Both the position numbers and the translations under genes were made by a program. A model generated the notes under the pieces. That model saw nothing but the letters and a program-made list of their open reading frames with translations, made no database searches and was not told where the DNA came from. Of a stretch of 27,335 bases of DNA, positions 1 through 6,404 are shown piece by piece (positions within the stretch are counted from its first letter, which is position 1; every line of letters starts with the position of its first letter). The stretch comes from Pseudomonadota bacterium (GTDB lineage: Bacteria; Pseudomonadota; Gammaproteobacteria; Acidiferrobacterales; UBA6901): contig JAJYEK010000044.1 of assembly GCA_021785795.1 (NCBI GenBank), forward strand, positions 1-27,335, written 5' to 3'.

Positions 1-587
1 AAGCGCAGAAACGAGCGAAGCGCGGTGACCGTGGTGCCGGCATGAGTGCGGCTGACGCGCTGCGCTTGGCGAAGAATGAAGCGATGCAGATCCTGTGGCT
101 GCAAATCCTGAAGGCGCAAGGCCTGGCCCCCGAAGTGCTCGGTCAAAAACCGTCGCACGATGGGTAGATAGCCCATCACCGTCGTGCGTGCCAAGCCACG
201 CTCCGAGCTCAGGAATCTCTCGTAATCTCGTGTGAGCCGATCCACAGCGGTCCGGTCTATGGTTTGCACTAACTCGGCAATCACCCCGAGGCCGCGCAAA
301 AACGCCAGCAGGTGATGGCCGGTAGAGGCATCGCCGCGCCTCATTGACCGGCGATGTTCGGCGTCGAACTGCGCGAGCCTCGCCTCGTCCAGTTTGGCGA
401 GCGGCAATCGGCGCTGCTTCAACCAGCGGCTGAGATCCGCTATCAGCAAACACTTGATCTTTATCGTGGTCGGAGCGTAACCCTCGCCAGCGAGGAACTC
501 CGCAAATCTATCGATGTGAGTGGCGATTGGTCCAACGCACACAGGTTTGATTGATGTCGCTACAGCACTCTTGCGATTGATCTTCAT
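1..587 (-). CDS. Tyrosine recombinase/integrase, N-terminal part (runs off left edge)
   Basis: Reading the minus strand from ATG at 587 gives an open frame of 195 codons with no stop before the window edge, so the C-terminal catalytic domain is outside. The protein starts MKINRKSAVATSIKP and contains HIDRFAEFLAGEGYAPTTI (about residues 24-42), the pattern of the helical core-binding (SAM-like) domain of phage-type integrases. A second helical stretch follows around TRDYERFLSSERGLARTTV and ends with TTVTALRSFLR, which in this family leads into the catalytic domain. GAGGAGACGG lies just upstream as ribosome binding site. The catalytic Arg-His-Arg-Tyr residues cannot be seen. Integrases of this shape often occur as two or three overlapping recombinase genes (RIT-like or Tn554-like); whether that holds here depends on sequence to the left. 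Confidence 0.8.
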   Translation of the reverse strand, partial: MKINRKSAVATSIKPVCVGPIATHIDRFAEFLAGEGYAPTTIKIKCLLIADLSRWLKQRRLPLAKLDEARLAQFDAEHRRSMRRGDASTGHHLLAFLRGLGVIAELVQTIDRTAVDRLTRDYERFLSSERGLARTTVMGYLPIVRRFLTEHFGGQALRLQDLQPQDLHRFILRQAQRVSRTHAGTTVTALRSFLR

Positions 588-603
588 CGTCCGTCTCCTC
601 AAA

Positions 604-623
604 GTTGGGGGAAGATCCCCAAC
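604..623. repeat. Short inverted repeat upstream of the recombinase
   Basis: GTTGGGG (604-610) and CCCCAAC (617-623) form a perfect 7-bp stem with a 6-nt loop. It lies 17-36 bases upstream of the recombinase start, just above its ribosome binding site. It could be an operator or a small attenuating hairpin; nothing else supports either role. Confidence 0.35.
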
Positions 624-784
624 CGGAGACGAGAGCCGAACTCAAGAGCGATTGCAACATCGAGATCGGAATCGACTCTGGACGCTCGGCCCATGAATTC
701 ACTGCATTACGGCATCATTCATTTCGTGACGGTCCCTTCACTACCGCCCTATCGGCCATGTTTTGGCCTTCCTGAACTCCCTCT

Positions 785-906
785 GATTATTCCGCCAATC
801 ATGCGCCCACGATCACGGGATTCCCCGGGATATACCCGCATCACTCGCCCGTTGCCGGAATAATCGGGGTGGCGGAATAATGCCTATAATTCCGCCGGCG
901 GAATTA
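785..906. repeat. Cluster of inverted and direct TTATTCCGCC-type motifs
   Basis: The gene-free stretch 588-952 holds a cluster of one motif. ATTATTCCGCC at 786-796 is exactly complementary to GGCGGAATAAT at 871-881. GATTATTCCG at 785-794 is complementary to CGGAATAATC at 856-865. ATAATTCCGCC at 886-896 and GGCGGAATTA at 897-906 add two more near-copies in opposite orientations. Such spaced, inverted short motifs next to a tyrosine recombinase gene resemble recombinase binding sites or the terminal region of a recombinase-driven element. The motif copies are seen directly; their function is inferred. Confidence 0.55.
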
Positions 907-952
907 GCGGCACAGGTTCATATCAATCTCCTCTGCTCGCCCCTCCGCCAGG

Positions 953-1330
953 TCACTCCACGATCAGCTTGCCGCGCAGCATGCCCATCTGGCAGGCAAA
1001 CTCGTATTCACCGGGTTTGTCCGGCAGGAATTCGACCGGCACCGTTTCGCCGGTCGGCAAACGCGTGCTCTTGTTGAAATCCGGAAACAGCACCATCTCG
1101 GAACAAGCGGCGGTTTCCTCGCGCCGGAAGTTGAGGCGCACCGGCTTGCCGTGCTCGACCACGATCACGTCCGGCGTGTAGCCACCCTTCACCAGGATCA
1201 TCGCCTCCTGGTAGCCGCCGGAGGTCGCGGCCGCGCGCGTGCCCGTCTCGCGCTTGAGCCAGAAGAACCAGACGATGAAAGCGATGAGCGCGAGCCCGGT
1301 GAGTGTCACGATCCAGCGGTCAGGGGTCAT
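953..1330 (-). CDS. Membrane-anchored cupredoxin-domain protein
   Basis: 125 residues. An N-terminal hydrophobic segment (about residues 7-25, [19 protein letters not shown]) anchors the protein and is followed by a beta-rich cupredoxin fold. Candidate copper ligands are His in VVEHGKP, Cys in ETAACSEM, and Cys/Met in FACQMGM. Small cupredoxin-like proteins of this type are commonly found beside copper ATPases and are thought to bind copper on the outer face of the inner membrane. The start ATG overlaps the copA stop codon by 4 bp (ATGA), so the two are probably translationally coupled and co-transcribed. No terminator hairpin is obvious after the stop. The role in copper handling is inferred from fold and neighbour. 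Confidence 0.85.
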   Translation of the reverse strand: MTPDRWIVTLTGLALIAFIVWFFWLKRETGTRAAATSGGYQEAMILVKGGYTPDVIVVEHGKPVRLNFRREETAACSEMVLFPDFNKSTRLPTGETVPVEFLPDKPGEYEFACQMGMLRGKLIVE

Positions 1331-4008
1331 GCGGCGCTCTCCTGGGGCTTGAAGTAACGCAGACGATTGGCGTTGGTCACCACGGTCACGGAACTGGAGG
1401 CCATGGCCGCGGCCGCGATCAGCGGCGAGAGCAGCAATCCGAAAGCCGGATACAAGACGCCCATGGCCAGCGGAATCCCAAGCGAGTTGTAGAGGAAGGC
1501 ACCTATCAGATTCTGGTAGACATTGCGCATGGTGGCGCGGCTGATCTCCATCGCCGTGACCACACCCTTAAGGCTGCCTTTAATAAGTGTGATGTCACTC
1601 GCCTCGATCGCCACGTCGGTGCCGGTACCGATCGCCAGGCCGACGTCCGCCTGGGCGAGCGCGGGGGCATCGTTGATACCATCGCCCACCATGGCGACGG
1701 TCTTACCCTCGAGTTGCAGCTTCTGCACCTCATGTGCCTTGTCCTGCGGCAACACCTCGAACAGCACCCGGTCCACGCCCACTTGCCGTGCGATGGCATT
1801 GGCGGTGCGGGCGTTGTCTCCCGTAATCATGATGACCTCGAGCCCCAGCGTGCGCAGCGCGGCAATGGCGCTCTTCGAATCCGGTTTAACGGTGTCCGCC
1901 ACGGCCACCAGTCCCGCGGCTTTTCCGTCCACAGCAACGTACATGGGCGTCTTGCCTTCCTCCGCGAGACGCTCCCAATCCTTGGTCAAGCCGCCGATAT
2001 CGACATTGCAATCGCGCATGAGCTTGGCATTGCCGAGCAACACCGGGCGTCCATCTACCTTGCCGCTCACGCCGTGACCGGGGATGGCGGCGAATTCCGC
2101 CGCGGTGGCGGACGCGATCTGTTTCGCTTCCGCCCCTTTGACGATGGCTTCGCCCAGCGGATGTTCCGAGCCACGTTCGAGCGAGGCGGCGAGCCGCAGC
2201 ACCCCGGCCTCCTCGAAGCCCGGCGCGGCCACGACGTCGGTCAGCGCCGGCTCGCCTTTGGTAATGGTACCGGTCTTGTCGAGCACGATGGCGTCGAGCT
2301 TCTTCGCCGTCTGCAGGGCGTCGCCCGAGCGGATGAGGATGCCGTTCTCCGCGCCCTTGCCGATGCCCACGGTGAGCGAGGTCGGCGTGGCGAGCCCCAG
2401 GGCGCACGGGCAGGCGATGATGAGCGTCGTCACCAGCACGATCGTGGCATAGATGATGCGCGGCTCGGGGCCGATGTCGTACCAAACAATGAAGGCCAGG
2501 GTCGCGAGGATCATTACTGCCGGCACGAAGTAGCCCGAAACCTTGTCGACGACGCGCGCAATCGGGGCCTTGGATCCCTGTGCGTCCTGCACCATGCGGA
2601 TGATGTTGGCGAGCGCCGTGTCCTTACCCACCTTGGTCGCGCGGAACTTGAAGCTGCCGGTCTTGTTGAGCGTGGCGCCGATCACCTCGTCGCCCTCGCG
2701 TTTCTCGACCGGGATGGATTCGCCCGTGATCATGGACTCGTCCACGGCGCTCGACCCTTCGATCACCGCGCCGTCCACGGGAATCTTTTCGCCCGGTCGC
2801 ACGACGACGAGATCGTCAACGATGACCTCCTCGACCGGTAAATCGACTTCCTGGCCGTTGCGCACGACGCGTGCCGTCTTGGGCTGCAGGCCAATCAACT
2901 TCTTGATCGCCTCCGAGGTGCGGCCCTTGGCTTTTACCTCGAGCGCCATCCCCAGCACGACCAGCGCCACGACAACGGCGGTGACGTCCCAGAAAACTTC
3001 GGCCAGCGCCAGCGACGGAAATAGTTGCGGGAAGGCCACCGCCACAACGGAATAAAGGAACGCGGCGCTGATGCCGATCGCGATCAGGGTATGCATATTC
3101 GCCGACCGATGCTTCAACGCCGACCACATGCCGCTGTAGAACTGCGAACCCGACCACAGCATCACCGGCACGGTGATCAAACCGAGCAGGCTCCACACCA
3201 CACGCCGTTCCAGGCTGCCCATGGGCATCCACTCGCGCAGGCCGGGGATCAGGTCCGGGTAACTGAAGCCCATCACGGGAAGGGAGATCACGGCCGCGAA
3301 CCAGAACTTGCGCATCAGTGTGCGGTATTCTTCCTGGCGCTCCTGCTCCTGTTTGTCGACACCGGTCTCGGTGGCGGTTGACGCCTCCCTGGCCTCATAA
3401 CCGCTGGCCTCGATCGCGCGTTTCAGGCCCTCGAAATCGATCACGCGCGGCTCGTAGAGCACGCTCGCTTCCGCGAGCGCCGGGTTGACCGAGGCCTCAA
3501 GCACCCCGGATGTCTTCGTCAGCGCCTGCTCGACCACGGTCACGCACGAAGCGCAGGTCATGCCCTTGACCGCGAGCCGCGCCCGCGCCGCGCCCGCGGT
3601 GAAGCCGGCCCGGCGGATCGCCTCGAGAAAATCCTGTAGCCGGCCGCGCCCCGGGTCGTAATCCACCACCGCCACGCCGGTGTGCAGGTTCGCCGCCGCG
3701 TGCACCACGCCCGGCTGGGCGCGCAGCGCCGATTCGATCCGGGCGCTGCAGTCGGGGCAGGTCATGCCGCTTACCGGGATGACGACGTGCCGCGGTGCCA
3801 CCGCCGGCGCTACCCCCCGATGCGGCGGGGCCGGCGCCCCGCCATCGGGAGTTATCGCTTCGGCCGCGTGTATGAACGCCGCCGGTTTCGCCTGGAAATC
3901 CCGCAAACATTTGGCCGAGCAAAAAAAGTAGGTCGTCCCTGCGTACGTGAAACGGCCGGCCGCGCGCTGCTCCTGCACCTTCATGCCGCATACCGGATCA
4001 GTTGCCAT
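1327..4008 (-). CDS. copA: Copper-translocating P1B-type ATPase with N-terminal YHS and two HMA domains
   Basis: 893 residues, ATP-driven export of Cu(I) across the inner membrane. Domain order: YHS metal-binding domain (residues 1-45, DPVCGM and FCSAKC), two heavy-metal-associated domains with CPDC (84-87) and CASC (152-155), then the P-type ATPase core. Core motifs visible: actuator TGES (428-431), CPC in the metal-binding membrane helix (533-535), phosphorylation site DKTGT (577-581), SEHP (614-617), and GDGIND (775-780). The last membrane helices carry YNSLG and SSSVTVVTN, typical of Cu(I) rather than Zn/Cd pumps. ATG at 4008 has GAGGAAC upstream. It is the first gene of a pair with the cupredoxin. 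The extra YHS module before the HMA domains occurs in a subset of bacterial CopA proteins. Confidence 0.97.
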   Translation of the reverse strand: MATDPVCGMKVQEQRAAGRFTYAGTTYFFCSAKCLRDFQAKPAAFIHAAEAITPDGGAPAPPHRGVAPAVAPRHVVIPVSGMTCPDCSARIESALRAQPGVVHAAANLHTGVAVVDYDPGRGRLQDFLEAIRRAGFTAGAARARLAVKGMTCASCVTVVEQALTKTSGVLEASVNPALAEASVLYEPRVIDFEGLKRAIEASGYEAREASTATETGVDKQEQERQEEYRTLMRKFWFAAVISLPVMGFSYPDLIPGLREWMPMGSLERRVVWSLLGLITVPVMLWSGSQFYSGMWSALKHRSANMHTLIAIGISAAFLYSVVAVAFPQLFPSLALAEVFWDVTAVVVALVVLGMALEVKAKGRTSEAIKKLIGLQPKTARVVRNGQEVDLPVEEVIVDDLVVVRPGEKIPVDGAVIEGSSAVDESMITGESIPVEKREGDEVIGATLNKTGSFKFRATKVGKDTALANIIRMVQDAQGSKAPIARVVDKVSGYFVPAVMILATLAFIVWYDIGPEPRIIYATIVLVTTLIIACPCALGLATPTSLTVGIGKGAENGILIRSGDALQTAKKLDAIVLDKTGTITKGEPALTDVVAAPGFEEAGVLRLAASLERGSEHPLGEAIVKGAEAKQIASATAAEFAAIPGHGVSGKVDGRPVLLGNAKLMRDCNVDIGGLTKDWERLAEEGKTPMYVAVDGKAAGLVAVADTVKPDSKSAIAALRTLGLEVIMITGDNARTANAIARQVGVDRVLFEVLPQDKAHEVQKLQLEGKTVAMVGDGINDAPALAQADVGLAIGTGTDVAIEASDITLIKGSLKGVVTAMEISRATMRNVYQNLIGAFLYNSLGIPLAMGVLYPAFGLLLSPLIAAAAMASSSVTVVTNANRLRYFKPQESAA

Positions 4009-4058
4009 ACTTGTTCCTCACGCCGTTATACTGTTGCAAACCTTCGCGTAATGAGCTT

Positions 4059-4763
4059 ATGGTCCCGGAACAATACGTCTGGTTCATCTGGGCCACGGCC
4101 TTCCTGCTGCCGTGGGGCGCGCTTTACTTCGCGTTCCCTTCTTATCGTATGACCATGCGCTGGATGAGCCTGTTCACGGCGCCGTTCGGGCTCACCGAAC
4201 CGCTGTTCGTGCCCAGATACTGGAATCCGCCAAGCCTGTTCGACCTCGCGCATCGTACCGGCTTCGATATCGAGAGCCTGATCTTCACTTTCGCCATCGG
4301 TGGCGTCGCCGCCGTGCTGTACTCGGTCACCACGCGCCGCGGCACCGAAACCGTTCCGGCGTCGGAACAACATCGGCCGTGGCACCGACATCACGCCAAA
4401 GCGCTCGCTGCGCCCTTTATCGTCTTCCCCATCCTGTACTTTCTTCCCTGGAACCCGATTTATCCCGGCATCGTCGCCATGTTCATCGGTGCGACTGCCA
4501 CGATCGCCTGCCGTCCGGATCTCAAAACCAAGATCTGGATCGGTGGCTTGCTGTTCCTCGGCTATTACATCGTGTTCCTCATGGGGCTCGAATGGACCGC
4601 GCCCGGTTACATCGCGCGTGTGTGGAATCTCGCGGCACTTTCTGGCGTGCGCGTGTTCGGCATGCCGCTTGAAGAACTTGCCTGGGCTGTCGCCTTCGGC
4701 CTGTACTGGTCGGGCGCGTACGAGCACTTCACCTGGCAACGCCTCGGCCATACTCAACACTGA
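4059..4763 (+). CDS. Lycopene cyclase domain membrane protein
   Basis: 234 residues from the ATG at 4059 (MVPEQYVWFIW), preferred over an upstream ATG at 4002 that would overlap copA and add a non-homologous leader. The protein is almost entirely hydrophobic, about six or seven membrane helices. It has two features I associate with the bacterial/fungal heterodimeric-type lycopene cyclase domain (CrtYc/CrtYd, CarR): FGLTEPLFVP near the start of one repeat and the signature PLEELAW near the C-terminus, followed by YWSGAYEHF. Members cyclise lycopene ends, but no other carotenoid gene is visible here, so the substrate is uncertain. It is divergent from copA (50 bp apart) and convergent with the cytochrome-like gene (17 bp). 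The Shine-Dalgarno site is weak. Confidence 0.75.
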   Translation: MVPEQYVWFIWATAFLLPWGALYFAFPSYRMTMRWMSLFTAPFGLTEPLFVPRYWNPPSLFDLAHRTGFDIESLIFTFAIGGVAAVLYSVTTRRGTETVPASEQHRPWHRHHAKALAAPFIVFPILYFLPWNPIYPGIVAMFIGATATIACRPDLKTKIWIGGLLFLGYYIVFLMGLEWTAPGYIARVWNLAALSGVRVFGMPLEELAWAVAFGLYWSGAYEHFTWQRLGHTQH

Positions 4764-4780
4764 GAATTTCCGCGCGCACT

Positions 4781-5518
4781 TCATGACCCGACCTTTGCGT
4801 CCGACGCCTCGTGCCAGAACCAGAGCTGATACAGCGAAATCAGAATCTGCGCGGCCCACGCGAGCCCCAGCATCGCGCCCGCACCGATGACCGTGTAGGC
4901 GTAGTGCGGGTCCCACTTCGTCAGAAACCACGCCAGGATATCCGTGAACACCGCAATGAAGGGCAGGACAACCAGAGTGTTCTTGAGCCACGGCCGCAGC
5001 ACCGCCAGCCGAAAGACGAGCCCCAATCCGAGCGACACCAATCCGATACCGAACAGGTGGATGTGCGAGAGCTTGACGAGCGTGGCGATGGACGCGCCGG
5101 TATCCACTTGCGCCATTTCGCGTACCGCCGCGTACGTGGAGAGATCGGGGACCTTGAGCCCCGAGGCCGGGCTGTGGCACTTGAGACAGGCCGTGGCGAA
5201 GATCGGCCTGATGCGCGCGTCGTAGTCCTGCTCCGGCGCGCCGGACTTGAGCCACTGCATCACGTGGTGGCGCTCCAGCACATCGATGTACGCCGCCATC
5301 GGACCGCGGATCGCCGCCTCGAGCCGCGTACCGCTGCGGTTGCCGTAGTAGTTGTAAACGATGTCCTCAACCGATAACCCGGGCTTGCCGTCGTGGCCGG
5401 CGTGGCTTGTGTAGAGATAAACGAGCGCCATGAGATAACCCGTCCCCATCAGCATTAAGAAGGCCGTGTAGAGGAGCCTTTCGGCGGTGTCACAGTCATC
5501 GAATCGCCGCGGTTTCAT
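4781..5518 (-). CDS. Membrane protein with one c-type haem motif
   Basis: 245 residues, not recognised as a named protein. An N-terminal membrane helix (about 15-37) is followed by a soluble segment with CLKCH at 111-115, a CxxCH covalent haem attachment site. Three further helices follow (about 150-174, 181-200, 208-234). The layout suggests a periplasmic cytochrome c domain tethered between membrane segments, with His residues near the helices (SHIHLF, HHVMQW) as possible extra ligands. The start overlaps the stop of the upstream YHS gene by 4 bp (ATGA), so it is the third gene of a merR-YHS-cytochrome operon. It may carry electrons or sense redox in a metal-responsive pathway; this is inference. 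Confidence 0.8.
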   Translation of the reverse strand: MKPRRFDDCDTAERLLYTAFLMLMGTGYLMALVYLYTSHAGHDGKPGLSVEDIVYNYYGNRSGTRLEAAIRGPMAAYIDVLERHHVMQWLKSGAPEQDYDARIRPIFATACLKCHSPASGLKVPDLSTYAAVREMAQVDTGASIATLVKLSHIHLFGIGLVSLGLGLVFRLAVLRPWLKNTLVVLPFIAVFTDILAWFLTKWDPHYAYTVIGAGAMLGLAWAAQILISLYQLWFWHEASDAKVGS

Positions 5519-5727
5519 AGCCGACCCCCTCGCGACTTTCCGGAACGCCGGCCCACGCTGTAGCAGACGGTCTCGTGCGGCGCATGCACATGGGCCATGG
5601 GGTTGGCGATGAAGTCATTCAGGCAGCGGGTGGGACAGAAGTAATACCTCTCGCCGGCGTGCACAGCCTCGCCCTCCGTCTCGCTTTCCTTCACGGTCAT
5701 GCCGCACACCGGACCGGTTGCCATCAT
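5515..5727 (-). CDS. Small YHS-domain metal-binding protein
   Basis: 70 residues. The YHS core is clear: GPVCGMTV near the N-terminus and YYFCPTRCLNDF about 20 residues later, so the conserved cysteines are present. I choose ATG 5727 because it overlaps the merR stop (ATGA) and sits just behind AAGGAGG; the next codon is also ATG (5724) with better spacing, so either may be used. A longer frame from 5817 would run through merR and is unlikely. YHS domains bind metal and are found in copper ATPases, in metal-resistance operons and as small free-standing proteins. The C-terminal tail (GRRSGKSRGGRL) is basic. It probably carries metal for, or signals to, the neighbouring regulator and cytochrome-like protein. 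Confidence 0.8.
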   Translation of the reverse strand: MMATGPVCGMTVKESETEGEAVHAGERYYFCPTRCLNDFIANPMAHVHAPHETVCYSVGRRSGKSRGGRL

Positions 5728-6239
5728 GCCTCCTTCCGCTTGCCGCGGCGCCCAAGGCTCGCGTGCTGACGATGTCTCGCCGCCTTGACCAGGACGCTCG
5801 ATTCGATCAAGTAACAAACCGTATCACCGTCGGGTACTCCGTCGGGCATCCTCCTCCAGACGCGCAGTGCGCGCTCCATGCGTCGCTGCAGGGCGCGCGT
5901 CTCCTCGAGGCGCAGGCGGTTGTCGGCGATGCGCTGCTCGATGATGTGGCGCACCCGCGGACACGGCGATCTGCCTCGTTCCGCTTCCTGGAGGATGACC
6001 CTGATCTCGCGCAAGGTGTAACCGAGGGTCTTGGCCTGAAGGATGAACCGGAGCCGCTTTAGGTGCGCATCGGTGAACAGCTGATAGCCGTTCACCGGAT
6101 CGCGTTCCGGCCGCAGCAGTCCCGTGCGCGCGTAGAAGCGTATGACATGCGCTGGCACCTGCGCCCCGCGCGCCAAGCCAGCCACGGTGATCACCGCACG
6201 CCCGGCGGTGCGGGAGATTCTGCTGACCGCGCGTTTCAT
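5724..6239 (-). CDS. MerR-family regulator, probably heavy-metal responsive
   Basis: 171 residues. The winged helix-turn-helix is at about 17-75 (ITVAGLARGAQVPAHVIRFY, GYQLF, LRFILQAKTLGYTLREI), followed by the long dimerisation helix. Cys93 (SPCPRVR), at the start of that helix, lies where metal-sensing MerR proteins have their conserved ligand; a second cysteine is Cys142 (TVCYLIE). This fits a soft-metal sensor of the ZntR/CadR/PbrR type more than a drug sensor, but the metal cannot be assigned. The N-terminus is about 12 residues longer than usual, so an internal GTG (around 6194) is an alternative start. It is the first gene of the operon with YHS and cytochrome genes. An IS lies only 20 bp upstream, so the native promoter/operator is missing or replaced. 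Confidence 0.88.
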   Translation of the reverse strand: MKRAVSRISRTAGRAVITVAGLARGAQVPAHVIRFYARTGLLRPERDPVNGYQLFTDAHLKRLRFILQAKTLGYTLREIRVILQEAERGRSPCPRVRHIIEQRIADNRLRLEETRALQRRMERALRVWRRMPDGVPDGDTVCYLIESSVLVKAARHRQHASLGRRGKRKEA

Positions 6240-6259
6240 GCGGCGCCTCGTCCGGACCC

Positions 6260-6359
6260 GGGGTAGTCTCGTTTTCCCTGCACTAACGTACGGTAGGATT
6301 CATCGGCAATTCCAGCATCCGTCGTCGCTAACCCTCCGTATTTCAAGCCGTTTCTGATC
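6260..6359 (+). repeat. Left terminal inverted repeat (100 bp)
   Basis: Exactly complementary to 9343-9442 over all 100 bases; the two sides diverge at the next base. It carries the outer GGGG end that Tn3-family transposases recognise. Confidence 0.95.
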
Positions 6360-6404
6360 CCCGTACGGTTGAGGTTATCCTTGCCGCTTTTTTTGGAGGG
6401 GCAC

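Noticed and set aside
1303..2841. Plus-strand frame of 512 codons
   Set aside because: It lies antisense over copA, is rich in His, Arg and Gly with no domain pattern, and has no ribosome site; a high-GC shadow frame.
4009..4058. CueR-type operator or promoter between copA and the lycopene cyclase gene
   Set aside because: A TATAAC is present on the minus strand (4025-4030), but it would put the transcript start only about 10 bases from the start codon, and no inverted CueR box is present.
4026..5255. Minus-strand frame of 409 codons
   Set aside because: It covers the lycopene cyclase and cytochrome genes in another frame and has low-complexity Arg/Gly-rich sequence.
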